DNA of 48,908 nucleotides from positions 1-48,908 of the forward strand of contig JAGBGK010000040.1 of assembly GCA_017936005.1 (NCBI GenBank), read 5' to 3'. The notes beneath the pieces are model-generated. The model searched no databases. It saw only the letters and a program-made list of their open reading frames with translations, and was not told the origin of the DNA. This document shows, piece after piece, positions 34,394-45,153 of the stretch (its first letter is position 1; each line of letters opens with the position of its first letter). Both the position numbers and the translations under genes were made by a program. Source of the stretch: Tidjanibacter sp. Its GTDB lineage: Bacteria; Bacteroidota; Bacteroidia; Bacteroidales; Rikenellaceae.

Positions 34394-36538
<2,145 letters not shown>

Positions 36539-36700
36539 GCTGCGGTTCGGGGCTGATAATCAGCCACTCGTCCCCCTAAACAGCCTGTTGGGTTGCTACT
36601 TTGGGGTGATTTGGCGAAAAAATTATAATTTTATAGTCCGAAAAAAGTGGCGAGAAACAAACTAAAACACATCAAATACAATAATCACAAAATCAAACAA

Positions 36701-36832
36701 ATGAAAAACAACAATTACATTGAGCCTACTATCGACCTCGTTGAGTTGGAGGTTGAGCAGGGTATCGCAATGAGTATCGAGTCCAACGGTTTCAAGGACA
36801 TCTATCTCGAAGAAGAAACCATTGAATGGTAA
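36701..36832 (+). CDS. Small protein (43 aa), paralogue of the 13313-13432 ORF
   Basis: Short ORF from ATG 36701: MKNNNYIEPTIDLVELEVEQ, then GIAMSIES and an acidic tail. It has no signal peptide or membrane helix. The frame can be extended to a GTG at 36647, but that part is A-rich leader sequence. It shares the pattern Y-x2-PTI-[DE]-L-x-EL-x-VE-x-GIA-x-S-[IL] with the 39-aa ORF at 13313-13432. The following lipoprotein starts 34 bases downstream, compared with 30 in the other unit. Function unknown; possibilities are a leader peptide for the lipoprotein, a small cytosolic partner, or a peptide precursor. Confidence 0.78.
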   Translation: MKNNNYIEPTIDLVELEVEQGIAMSIESNGFKDIYLEEETIEW

Positions 36833-36866
36833 ACCAAAGTTAAACAAAAGCAAAAAAGAAAAAGAG

Positions 36867-38501
36867 ATGAAAAAGATTTTTTATTTTATCGCAAGTGCTA
36901 TTGTTGCTTTGGGCGCAGTAGCATGTCAAAACGACATTGAGGATAGCATCAACAATGGTCAGCAGACCGAGGGCGTATCCATTAAAGTAACCATCGCAGA
37001 GCAGAGCCGCGTGGCTCTTGGTGAAGTTGAAGCGGACGGACGACGCAAACTCTCTTTCACCGAAGGCGACGTTCTTGTGGTAAGGAGTGATTGGCAGAGT
37101 GGAGACAACTACCTCTTTACTTACACCAAAAAAGAGGGTGATGTCTACACTTTCACTTGCGCTGACGAGGGCGTAAGTTCGTTGGTTGGCACCCAACCCA
37201 ACATATTCTATCTGGGTGGCCTTAGCGAACAGGCAGATGTAGACGCCATTACCATCAGTGGTGCTGTATGTAGGACTGAGGCCGAGGATATTTCCGGTAT
37301 CGGAATGTATTCAAATCCCACGATGCAGAGTGGCAACCTTGGTGAAGAAGGCTACACAGTAACTCTTGGCGCACAACCTTTGTTGAAGTTCACTGCCAAT
37401 GAGCCTGTAACTTTCAAAAGTGAAAGCTATCTGTTTTTTGTTGATGGTGGACTTGTTGATGAGTATACCACCAAGAAAACGGGTGAGATTTACCTTCCTG
37501 TACTGCCTTCCAACGGCATTAAGATAACCATGACAGTAACCACCGAGAGCGGCTTCGACAAATCCTTCGAGTCGGTGTTGGATGAGAACAAAATCTACAA
37601 CCTCGGCACTATCGAGGCACCCGCGGTTTCGGAGTTTGGCGTTGTTGGTTCGTTCCAGACTCCCACTACTTGGGATGTCGCTAAACCCGTTCAAATGTAC
37701 GAAACATCCACTGAAGGCTGGGTTGTTGCAAAGGGTGTTGAACTCTACAAAACCGATGAGTTTAAGATTGTAAAAGGCAATTCGTGGGCTGTTAGCTACG
37801 GCTTGAGCACCGCAGGTGTGTTAGCTCTTGATACAGAGACCACAGTTGTATCCTCCAATAGTCAGAATATGAAAGCTGCAAAGAATGGTAAATTTGATAT
37901 CTACTTCAATGCAACTGCAAAGAAAATCAAATATACCTGCGTAGAGGAGTTCGCCGATCTCAAAGTTAACATCACTATCAACAACAAGGCTAACTGGAGT
38001 CCCCTCTACATCACTTTGAAGGATGGCAACAACACCATTGTAGATAAAGCACTTGTTTCGGGTAACGTCTACGCTATCAGCGGCGACTACATTGGTCAGT
38101 CGCTCTCGTACGTACTTACCACATCGGACGCAAGCAAGAAATCAGAGGGTAGTGTAACGATCTCCAAAACTGGTGCTGCAATTGAATTGGAAGAGGTAGA
38201 TGTGGTAACAAGGATTGTGTATAAAAATACTCAGCAAAACCAGATATCGTATTGGGGCAATAAGACATGTCTTTATGTATGGGGCTCTGGTTCTGCGCTT
38301 GACAATGTAGCTTATCCTGGTAGTGTAATGACTAAAGATACAGAGGCTAATACTTGGTATATTATTATTCCTTCGAGTCTCGTTGGTAAAACTATCAACT
38401 ATATCATCAATAATGGTGGTGATTGGAAGTGTGAAGACAAGAAACTTACAGTTAAAGAAGGTGATAATGTGTTGACTGATAGTATGTTGGGCATCCATTA
38501 A
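36867..38501 (+). CDS. Fimbrillin-like lipoprotein with SusF/CBM26-like starch-binding modules
   Basis: 544 residues from ATG 36867 (MKKIFYFIASAIVALGAVAC, Cys20); the longer frame from 36822 would overlap the small ORF. The N-terminus resembles that of the lipoprotein at 10451-13282 (MKKI, a Cys, then N-[DE]-I-[DE]-[DE]). About 30-255 is a fimbrillin-like domain (AEQSRVALGEVEADGRRKLSFTEGD, FFVDGGLV). About 265-360 is a SusE/F-like module (GVVGSFQTPTTWDVAKPVQM, FKIVKGNSWAVSYGLS), followed by another beta module. About 460-544 is CBM26-like (TCLYVWGSGSALDNVAYPGS, GKTINYIINNGGDWKCEDK). It is probably a SusF-like surface starch binder. Confidence 0.78.
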   Translation: MKKIFYFIASAIVALGAVACQNDIEDSINNGQQTEGVSIKVTIAEQSRVALGEVEADGRRKLSFTEGDVLVVRSDWQSGDNYLFTYTKKEGDVYTFTCADEGVSSLVGTQPNIFYLGGLSEQADVDAITISGAVCRTEAEDISGIGMYSNPTMQSGNLGEEGYTVTLGAQPLLKFTANEPVTFKSESYLFFVDGGLVDEYTTKKTGEIYLPVLPSNGIKITMTVTTESGFDKSFESVLDENKIYNLGTIEAPAVSEFGVVGSFQTPTTWDVAKPVQMYETSTEGWVVAKGVELYKTDEFKIVKGNSWAVSYGLSTAGVLALDTETTVVSSNSQNMKAAKNGKFDIYFNATAKKIKYTCVEEFADLKVNITINNKANWSPLYITLKDGNNTIVDKALVSGNVYAISGDYIGQSLSYVLTTSDASKKSEGSVTISKTGAAIELEEVDVVTRIVYKNTQQNQISYWGNKTCLYVWGSGSALDNVAYPGSVMTKDTEANTWYIIIPSSLVGKTINYIINNGGDWKCEDKKLTVKEGDNVLTDSMLGIH

Positions 38502-38523
38502 ACAATCAACAAGAATTTTGCAA

Positions 38524-38562
38524 CAAAGCAACGGCTCGGTCAAATGACCGAGCCGTTGCTTT
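38524..38562. terminator. Terminator after the starch-binding lipoprotein
   Basis: An 18-bp perfect stem (AAAGCAACGGCTCGGTCA with its complement) around a 2-3 base centre. The T-run is short (CTTTAT), so termination may depend mainly on the strong stem. Confidence 0.7.
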
Positions 38563-38611
38563 ATGGCCGAGAGAGAGAATACGTAAATACTACACATAAT
38601 TAATCGCTCTC

Positions 38612-38671
38612 AACGCGGGACTCCCGCTGAGGCACAAAAAAGGGAAGACAAAGTCTTCCCTTTGAGCCGAA
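38612..38671. repeat. 60-bp direct repeat, copy 1 (terminator plus last bases of tRNA-Thr)
   Basis: All 60 bases are identical to 38755-38814. The unit contains a palindrome GCGGGACTCCCGC, the GGGAAGACAAAGTCTTCCC terminator hairpin and the last eight bases of the tRNA-Thr gene. The offset is 143 bases. Confidence 0.92.
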
Positions 38672-38754
38672 CCGAGCCACGCAACGGGTGGCGAGCCTCA
38701 CTGACGAACTCCCACTTGTCTGCCGCAGGCAGGCGTAGAAAAGAGTGAGGAAGT

Positions 38755-38814
38755 AACGCGGGACTCCCGCTGAGGCACAAAAAAGGGAAGACAAAGTCTT
38801 CCCTTTGAGCCGAA
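38755..38814. repeat. 60-bp direct repeat, copy 2 (adjoining tRNA-Thr)
   Basis: Identical to 38612-38671. This copy is continuous with the intact tRNA-Thr, so it is likely the original. DNA between the copies (38672-38754) contains a GTCTGCCGCAGGCAGGC palindrome and no ORF. Confidence 0.92.
38779..38806 (-). terminator. Terminator of tRNA-Thr
   Basis: GGGAAGACTTTGTCTTCCC on the minus strand is followed by T6, directly behind the tRNA 3' end. The same hairpin recurs at 38636-38663. Confidence 0.88.
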
Positions 38815-38880
38815 AGCGGGACTCGAACCCGCGACCTTTTCATTACGAGTGAAACGCTCTACCACCTGAGCTATTTCGGC
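38808..38880 (-). tRNA. tRNA-Thr (anticodon CGT)
   Basis: Cloverleaf on the minus strand: acceptor GCCGAAA with TTTCGGC, D arm TAGCTCAGGTGGTAGAGC, anticodon stem TTTCA/TGAAA with loop CTCGTAA (anticodon CGT, reading ACG), and T arm GCGGGTTCGAGTCCCGC. 73 nt, CCA not encoded. It is followed by a strong terminator. Confidence 0.94.
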
Positions 38881-38914
38881 ACCCTCACCGATTTGGTTTC
38901 GGTTTTATCGAGCG

Positions 38915-38922
38915 CAAAGATA
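38915..38922 (-). promoter_or_regulatory. -7 promoter box of tRNA-Thr
   Basis: TATCTTTG on the minus strand, 35 bases upstream of the tRNA. The same octamer serves tRNA-Ala, dxs and susB here. Confidence 0.6.
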
Positions 38923-39019
38923 CGCAATAAATTGAAATTGGAAAATCGACCAAACAAAAATTTGCCCTAAATACACATACTCGGCAATGTTTATCAGTTG
39001 GTCAGCAAGCAAAAATAGC

Positions 39020-39724
39020 CTACGACTTACTGAGCGCTTCAATGAAGTCGGGGTGGGCTGTCCAGATGTGTTCCGTCTGTATCCACAGCTCCCTTGCAAG
39101 GGCCTCCTTCGAAGGTCGTTCGGAGGATATTTGGCCCAAGTACCAATCGTTCACCCTATGTTCTTCGGCTGTCCACTCTTTCAGCCACGGGCCAAAGTTA
39201 CGGCGGAAGCGTTGCAGTTCGCCTTCGGGCAGGCGGCCCGTACGCAAAAATTCGCTCCACAGCATCAGCAGTGTACGGTCGGGGGTCTTATCGCTAATGT
39301 CGTTTATCACCTCGTCAAACGACTCAAACTCCTCCATCGCAACATAGGTGTAGGCAAGTTGTGTGCTGGCCTCCAAGTGGTCTTCACTATCGAGGTCGAG
39401 GAGCATCTCTAGTTGTGCCGCACACATCTCCCAGTCGCCCACAAGAAAGAAGTCCACCGCCGAGCAGTAGAGCAAGGTAAGGGCCTGTTGTGTCGGCTCG
39501 TCGTCCCAATCGAGTTCGATATTCTCGTCCTCGGGGAGCATATCCACTAGCGATTGTACTGCTGCAAAGCGAATATTGCACGCCTCCTCGTAGTTCTGTT
39601 CGGCTTCGGCTTGCTGCGAACGCACAAGTTCGGCCCCAAAGTCGGGGGCGTTACCCTTCGCATTCTTGTCGTGGACAATGCGAAAGGTTTGGTGGGCGGT
39701 GGGTTTAAGCAGATTTTTTGCCAT
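39020..39724 (-). CDS. TPR-like helical protein of unknown function, downstream of cstA
   Basis: 234 residues, soluble, acidic and largely helical, without a signal peptide. Segments such as YEEACNIRFAAVQSLVDMLPE, CSAVDFFLVGDWEMCAAQLE and ASTQLAYTYVAMEEFESFDE look like degenerate tetratricopeptide repeats. I do not know its function. Its start overlaps the end of cstA by 20 bases, so it is translated from the glmM-cstA message. The partnership with CstA suggests a cytosolic accessory role, which is inference only. Confidence 0.7.
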   Translation of the reverse strand: MAKNLLKPTAHQTFRIVHDKNAKGNAPDFGAELVRSQQAEAEQNYEEACNIRFAAVQSLVDMLPEDENIELDWDDEPTQQALTLLYCSAVDFFLVGDWEMCAAQLEMLLDLDSEDHLEASTQLAYTYVAMEEFESFDEVINDISDKTPDRTLLMLWSEFLRTGRLPEGELQRFRRNFGPWLKEWTAEEHRVNDWYLGQISSERPSKEALARELWIQTEHIWTAHPDFIEALSKS

Positions 39725-41189
39725 AGTTGAATACTTTGTGGAGCATAAATGCCGATATTGCTATTGTGAGCAGCGCGCCCAAAAGGTAGGCGACAGTGCG
39801 GTTTGCCATACCAAACATCAAGGGCGAAACAAAGATGTAGCTCGAACATACGTAGGTCATCACAAGGGCCGGCACGAGCGAGATCCAAATGTTTTTACCC
39901 TTGTGGTGTAGCCACACGGTGATAGTCCAAAGCGTAAACACCGAGAGGGTCTGATTGGCCCACGCAAAGTAGCTCCACATTGTGCCAAACGGAAGCAGTA
40001 GAATGATAGTAAGGCCGAGGGCAAAGATAGGAAAGCAGACCAACAAGCGATTGCGGATGCTCTTCTGTTCAATATTTGCCATATCGGCAACGATGAGCCT
40101 TGCACTACGGAAAGCCGTGTCGCCCGAGGTGATAGCACAAGCCACCACACCAAAGACCACAAAGTAGGCCAAGAACTCTCCGAGGGTAGCGGTGGCAATC
40201 TTATCCACCAGAATCGAAGCCTTGCCGCCATACTGTGCAATGGCACCATTGAGCCCCTCAACGCCACCCCAGAATGCCATACCTATCGCCGCCCAGATGA
40301 GTGCGATGATGCTCTCGGAAATCATTGCTCCATAGAATACCGAACGGCTCTCGTTCTCGTTGCGCATACAGCGAGCCATAAGGGGCGACTGTGTGGCGTG
40401 GAAACCGGATATGGCACCACAAGCAATGGTGGTAAAGAGCATTGGCACGAGTGGCATCTTATCGGCTGCTGCGTGCATATTCTTAAAACCCGTAAACTCG
40501 GGAATGTTTGCTCCGTAGGTGGTGAAGAGGGCCAGCAATATACCTGCAGCCATAAATAGCAACAGGCCACCGAAAACGGGGTAAACCTTGCCGATAATCT
40601 TGTCGATAGGAAGAAGTGTCGCCACCACGTAGTAGACCAAAATAACCCCCAAAACTATCAGCAGCAACCAGCTGAACGAGTGGCCACCCATACTCACAAA
40701 GGCGGGCACATCAAGTGCGGGTGATGTGATGCGCTCGGCAATAAGTTCGGCAGGTTGGGACATAAACACCGAGCCGACCAAAATCATCAGAAATACCGAG
40801 AAGTAGCGCATCACTACCTTGGTGCCTCCTCCGAGGTACTTACCCACAATCTCAGGCAGACTCAAACCTCCATTACGCAATGAAATGATACCCGACAGAA
40901 GGTCGTGCATTGCGCCAAAGAATATGCCACCCAGCGTAATCCACACAAAAGCAACGGGACCATAAGCGGCACCGAGTAGTGCGCCGAAGATGGGGCCGAG
41001 GCCTGCGATGTTGAGCAGTTGGATGAGGAATGTTTTCCAACGAGGCATTGGGATGTAATCCACTCCGTCATACATCGTTTTGGAGGGAACTTCGGTGGTG
41101 TTTCTCACACCAGCCACATTGCACAAAAATTTGCCATAGGTAAAGTAGGCTACCACCAACAGTGCAAGGCAGATAAGGAAGGTAATCAT
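39705..41189 (-). CDS. cstA: CstA-family carbon starvation / peptide (pyruvate) transporter
   Basis: Inner-membrane carrier family linked to uptake of peptides or pyruvate during carbon limitation. 494 residues, with about a dozen or more hydrophobic segments. Family features are the opening helix, then YIPMPRWKTFLIQLLNIAGLG, IFGALLGAAYGPVAFVWITLG, FFGAMHDLLSG, GAISGFHATQSPLMAR and CAITSGDTAFRSARLIVAD. It is shorter than E. coli CstA (about 700 residues), as usual in this phylum. It lies 21 bases behind glmM and overlaps the TPR-like gene by 20 bases. The substrate cannot be fixed from sequence. Confidence 0.9.
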   Translation of the reverse strand: MITFLICLALLVVAYFTYGKFLCNVAGVRNTTEVPSKTMYDGVDYIPMPRWKTFLIQLLNIAGLGPIFGALLGAAYGPVAFVWITLGGIFFGAMHDLLSGIISLRNGGLSLPEIVGKYLGGGTKVVMRYFSVFLMILVGSVFMSQPAELIAERITSPALDVPAFVSMGGHSFSWLLLIVLGVILVYYVVATLLPIDKIIGKVYPVFGGLLLFMAAGILLALFTTYGANIPEFTGFKNMHAAADKMPLVPMLFTTIACGAISGFHATQSPLMARCMRNENESRSVFYGAMISESIIALIWAAIGMAFWGGVEGLNGAIAQYGGKASILVDKIATATLGEFLAYFVVFGVVACAITSGDTAFRSARLIVADMANIEQKSIRNRLLVCFPIFALGLTIILLLPFGTMWSYFAWANQTLSVFTLWTITVWLHHKGKNIWISLVPALVMTYVCSSYIFVSPLMFGMANRTVAYLLGALLTIAISAFMLHKVFNYGKKSA

Positions 41190-41210
41190 AGGGTTAGTTT
41201 ATAAGGATTT

Positions 41211-42605
41211 CTAATTAGACTTTACTATCTCGCCAATTTCGTTCATAATACCCCTTGCGAGTCGCTCGGCAGAGTCCTCATCGCGGCTTTCGGAGTAGAT
41301 ACGAATAATAGGCTCGGTGTTACTCTTACGCAGGTGTACCCACTCGGTAGGAAAATCAATCTTCACACCGTCGATATCGGTAACGTTGTAGTCGGTGTAG
41401 CGGTTGAGCATAATGGCCAAAATCTTATCCACATCGATATCGGGGGTGAGTTGGATTTTGTTTTTAGAGATGTGGTACTGCGGATATGTTGCCTTCAGCT
41501 CACTCATACGGCACCCCTTGTGTGCCAACAGCGAAAGGAAGAGCGCAACGCCCACGAGAGCATCACGTCCGTAGTGCGATTCAGGGTAGATAACACCACC
41601 ATTACCCTCGCCACCGATAACTGCACCCACCTCTTTCATTTTGGCCACCACATTAACCTCGCCCACTGCGGCTGCCGCATAGGAGCCTCCGTGTCGCTCG
41701 GTAACGTCCCTGAGTGCACGGCTCGAAGAGAGGTTTGACACGGTGTTTCCACCGCCCACCTTCGAGAGAATATAGTCGGCACAAGCCACAAGGGTGTATT
41801 CTTCGCCGAACATCTCTCCGTCCTCACACACCAATGCAAGGCGGTCAACGTCGGGATCTACAACCACGCCCAAGTCGGCCTTCTCCTTTGCCACCACACT
41901 GCAAATCTCGGTAAGGTTGGCGGGGATAGGTTCGGGGTTGTGGGCAAAGTTACCCGTGGGCTCACAGTTGAGCCTGATGACCTCTGCGCCGAGTTCTTCG
42001 AGCAGGTCGGGGATGACGGTGCCACCCACCGAGTTTACTGCGTCAACCACCACCTTGAAGCGTTTGGCCCTGATGGCCTCCACATCCACGGCGGGGAGAG
42101 CCAACACGCTCTCGATGTGTTCACGATTGAAATCCACACGCTCCACAACGTGGCCAATGTGGTCTATTTCGGGGAACTGCCACGAGGAATCTTCGGCATA
42201 GGCGAGTACCTTTTTGCCCTCGGCATCGGATAGAAACTCGCCTGCCGAGCCGAGCAGTTTGAGTGCGTTCCACTGCTTGGGGTTGTGCGATGCGGTGAGG
42301 ATGATACCACCGTGTGCCTTGCGGCTGGTTACAGCCAACTCCGTGCCGGGGGTGGTGCAGAGGCCGAGTGCCACAACATCCACGCCGCAGCCGAGCAGGG
42401 TACCTACAACGATATTCTCCACCATTTCGCCCGATAGCCTTGCATCACGACCAACGACCACTTTGAGCCTTTGGTCGGGGTTTTGCTCGCCGATGAAGCG
42501 CACATAGGCGGTTACAAATTTAACAATATCAATGGGGGTGAGGTTGTCGCCCATAGCACCACCAATGGTGCCACGAATACCTGAAATGGATTTGATAAGT
42601 GTCAT
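41211..42605 (-). CDS. glmM: Phosphoglucosamine mutase (phosphohexomutase family)
   Basis: Cytosolic enzyme interconverting glucosamine 6- and 1-phosphate on the route to UDP-GlcNAc and peptidoglycan. 464 residues from the ATG at 42605 (MTLIKSISGIRGTIGG); the longer frame to 42662 is not needed. The phosphoserine loop is TASHNPKQWNALK (Ser106), the metal loop VDPDVDRLALV, the sugar loop GGEGNGGVIYPESH and the phosphate loop LRKSNTEPIIRIYSE. The family also includes phosphomannomutase/phosphoglucomutase; GlmM is preferred from overall similarity. First gene of the glmM-cstA-TPR unit. Confidence 0.9.
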   Translation of the reverse strand: MTLIKSISGIRGTIGGAMGDNLTPIDIVKFVTAYVRFIGEQNPDQRLKVVVGRDARLSGEMVENIVVGTLLGCGVDVVALGLCTTPGTELAVTSRKAHGGIILTASHNPKQWNALKLLGSAGEFLSDAEGKKVLAYAEDSSWQFPEIDHIGHVVERVDFNREHIESVLALPAVDVEAIRAKRFKVVVDAVNSVGGTVIPDLLEELGAEVIRLNCEPTGNFAHNPEPIPANLTEICSVVAKEKADLGVVVDPDVDRLALVCEDGEMFGEEYTLVACADYILSKVGGGNTVSNLSSSRALRDVTERHGGSYAAAAVGEVNVVAKMKEVGAVIGGEGNGGVIYPESHYGRDALVGVALFLSLLAHKGCRMSELKATYPQYHISKNKIQLTPDIDVDKILAIMLNRYTDYNVTDIDGVKIDFPTEWVHLRKSNTEPIIRIYSESRDEDSAERLARGIMNEIGEIVKSN

Positions 42606-42659
42606 TTTCCTATTTGTGTTTTTGCAAATAAATCTCCTATTGAGGTTGTGTTGATTAAA

Positions 42660-42667
42660 CAAAAATA
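42660..42667 (-). promoter_or_regulatory. Possible -7 box of the glmM operon
   Basis: TATTTTTG on the minus strand matches TAnnTTTG, 55 bases upstream of the glmM start. The region is A/T-rich, so a chance match is possible. Confidence 0.4.
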
Positions 42668-42776
42668 GTGTTTTTTCTCAAAAGTGTGTCATCTTTTCCA
42701 CACAAAAAAAACTCGCCAACAATTTACCATTACGTTAATTTTGGTGTGGATGCGGAGTGGTTTGGCCCCTTTTTAG

Positions 42777-42784
42777 TACCTTTG
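42777..42784 (+). promoter_or_regulatory. -7 promoter box of rnr
   Basis: TACCTTTG matches TAnnTTTG, 23 bases before the rnr ATG at 42808. It also shows that the upstream extension of the rnr frame (to 42757) is not translated. Confidence 0.65.
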
Positions 42785-42807
42785 CCGAGGATTATAAAAG
42801 GAAAAAG

Positions 42808-45069
42808 ATGTCAAAAAAGGACAAAAAACGCAGTACAAAGGGTGCTGCAAGGTCGCCACGAAAGGATCGTGCGGCCGTCATTATGCAACTCTTTCGCTCC
42901 TTCCCCAGCCGTAAGTTTGCACTCAAAACCCTTGCGGCACAGAGTGGCGGAGCAGACCGAGAGGGACGTTATCAAACCAAAGAAATCGTGTTACAAATGG
43001 TCGAGCAGGGTGTGGTTGAGCAGACCGCCTCGGCAACTTTTCGCTTGGCTGCAAAGGCTCTTCCCGCAGTGGAGGGCATTGTACAGATGCTATCTTCGGG
43101 TAGTGCCTACGTCATCGTGGAGGGGGTTGATAAGGATATTTATGTCGACAAGCGTAACACTACTCGTGCGCTCGATGGCGACACCGTGAAGGTTGCCATC
43201 ACACGTCGTCGCTCCTCTGGCGACCCCGAAGGACAAATTGTGGAGGTTGTGAGGAGAGCAGACCGCACCTTTGTTGGCACGGTCGAAAAGACACGCTCAC
43301 ACGCATTTGTGCGTACGACAAGCAAGAATATACCGGTCGATATTTTCATCGACAAGGGTGTGGATAAGCTCCAAGATGGAGATAAAGTGGTTGTTCGCAT
43401 ATCCCATTGGGACCCCGAGAGCAAGTGCCCCACGGGTAGAATTGTGGACATCCTCGGACAAGAGGGCGACAACAACGCCGAGATGCACGCCATACTTGCC
43501 GAGTTCAACCTCCCATACCACTTCCCCGAGGAGGTTAATGAGGCGGCCGAGAAAATTAGCGACAAGATTACGGGCGAGGAGATTGCCCGCAGGCGAGATA
43601 TGCGCGACGTGGTAACATTCACCATCGACCCTGCCGATGCCAAAGACTTTGACGATGCGCTGTCGTTTAGGACTCTGGGAGAGGGACGCTACGAGGTGGG
43701 TGTGCACATTGCAGATGTTACCCACTACGTTACCGAGGGCTCGCTAGTGGAGCAGGAGGCACGGGAAAGGGCAACGAGTGTCTATCTGGTTGACCGCACA
43801 ATCCCAATGCTACCCGAAAGACTCTCTAATGGTTTGTGCTCGCTACGCCCCGACGAGGAAAAACTGTGCTTCTCGGTGGTCTTTGAGATGGACGACAAGG
43901 CCCAAGTGTTGCGCCATTGGATTGGCCGCACAGTGATACGCTCCAATCGCCGATTTACCTACGAGCAGGCACAGGAGATTATCGAGGGTGCCGAGGGTGA
44001 TTTCAAGAGCGAAATACTCCAACTCAATGCTCTGGCCCGCATCCTGCGTTCCGAAAGGTTTACCAACGGCTCCATCGCATTTGAGCGAGAGGAGGCCAAA
44101 TTCCACCTCGACGAGCAGGGTAAGCCCCTTGGGGTATATTTCAAAGTACACAAGGAGGCCAACCAACTAATCGAGGAGTTTATGTTGCTGGCCAACCGCA
44201 CGGTGGCTTCGTTTGTGGGCGAAAAGAAAAACAAGAAGGGCGAGGCTAAGACCTTTGTCTATCGTGTCCACGAAAAACCCGACCCCGATAAACTCGACCG
44301 CTTTGCCAACTTCATCCTCAGATTCGGCTACTACTTCGATGCTCGTAGGGGCAAGGCTGTCGCTCAACAACTCAACGCCTTGATGGGGCAAATCAAAGGT
44401 AAGAGCGAGGAGAATGTGGTCTCCATTTTGGCTGTACGCACAATGCAGAAGGCATATTACAGCACCGAAAACCTCGGCCACTACGGACTTGCGTTCCCGT
44501 TCTATTCCCATTTCACATCGCCCATCCGTCGTTATCCCGATATGATGGTACATCGTCTGCTGGCCCACTACCTCGAAGGTGGCAACTCGGTGGACAAAGA
44601 GACCGTGGATGAACTCTGCGAACATTCCAGCGATATGGAGGTGAGGGCTGCCGAGGCCGAGAGGGCAAGCGTGAAATATAAGATGGTAGAGTTTATGACC
44701 GAGCGCATCGGCGAGGAGTTTGAGGGCTCCATCAGCGGTGTTACCGATTGGGGTATCTTTGTGGAGCTGAACGACACCCACATCGAGGGTATGGCCTCGC
44801 TGCGTGATTTGGGGCAGGAGTTTTTCTACTTCGACGAGGAAGAGTATGCCGCCATTGGTAATCGCACGGGGCGTAAGTTTGTGCTTGGCGATAGGGTGCG
44901 TATCAAAGTGAAGGGTGCCGATTTGAGGCTCAAACAACTCGACTTCACCCTGCTTGGCTCCTACGACAACAAGGGTGTGTATTGGCCTGTTGAACAGACT
45001 CCCGAAGAGCCCGAACACTTCTACACAAAGCGTGCATTTAGGGGTAAGAATGTTGGGCGCAGAAGGTAG
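42808..45069 (+). CDS. rnr: Ribonuclease R
   Basis: Processive 3'-5' exoribonuclease of the RNase II/R family, acting on structured RNA in the cytosol. 753 residues from MSKKDKKRSTKGAARS; the open frame extends upstream to 42757 but across the promoter box. Domains: a basic N-terminus and helix-turn-helix-like segment (about 20-75), cold-shock domains (about 80-230), and the RNB catalytic domain (about 260-590) with the Asp cluster DPADAKDFDDALSF and HFTSPIRRYPDMMVHR. The S1 domain (about 640-725) includes ISGVTDWGIFVELNDTHIEG. A basic tail ends in GKNVGRRR. Confidence 0.96.
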   Translation: MSKKDKKRSTKGAARSPRKDRAAVIMQLFRSFPSRKFALKTLAAQSGGADREGRYQTKEIVLQMVEQGVVEQTASATFRLAAKALPAVEGIVQMLSSGSAYVIVEGVDKDIYVDKRNTTRALDGDTVKVAITRRRSSGDPEGQIVEVVRRADRTFVGTVEKTRSHAFVRTTSKNIPVDIFIDKGVDKLQDGDKVVVRISHWDPESKCPTGRIVDILGQEGDNNAEMHAILAEFNLPYHFPEEVNEAAEKISDKITGEEIARRRDMRDVVTFTIDPADAKDFDDALSFRTLGEGRYEVGVHIADVTHYVTEGSLVEQEARERATSVYLVDRTIPMLPERLSNGLCSLRPDEEKLCFSVVFEMDDKAQVLRHWIGRTVIRSNRRFTYEQAQEIIEGAEGDFKSEILQLNALARILRSERFTNGSIAFEREEAKFHLDEQGKPLGVYFKVHKEANQLIEEFMLLANRTVASFVGEKKNKKGEAKTFVYRVHEKPDPDKLDRFANFILRFGYYFDARRGKAVAQQLNALMGQIKGKSEENVVSILAVRTMQKAYYSTENLGHYGLAFPFYSHFTSPIRRYPDMMVHRLLAHYLEGGNSVDKETVDELCEHSSDMEVRAAEAERASVKYKMVEFMTERIGEEFEGSISGVTDWGIFVELNDTHIEGMASLRDLGQEFFYFDEEEYAAIGNRTGRKFVLGDRVRIKVKGADLRLKQLDFTLLGSYDNKGVYWPVEQTPEEPEHFYTKRAFRGKNVGRRR

Positions 45070-45087
45070 AATATACTCAAATACACA

Positions 45088-45132
45088 AAAAAGGTCGGAA
45101 CGCAGTGTAAATCACTCCATTCTGACCTTTTG
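45088..45132. terminator. Bidirectional terminator between rnr and the Cys-motif gene
   Basis: AAAAGGTC-GGAA and CAGTG pair with CACT and TTC-TGACCTTTT in an interrupted hairpin, with A-run and T-run on opposite sides. It lies between two convergent genes. Confidence 0.7.
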
Positions 45133-45153
45133 TATTACCTTAAAATAAACCTT
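45133..45153. repeat. 21-bp inverted repeat, left copy
   Basis: TATTACCTTAAAATAAACCTT matches the reverse complement of 45986-46006 at 20 of 21 positions. It overlaps the stop codon of the Cys-motif gene. Each copy contains two ACCTTA-type sub-repeats. Confidence 0.85.
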
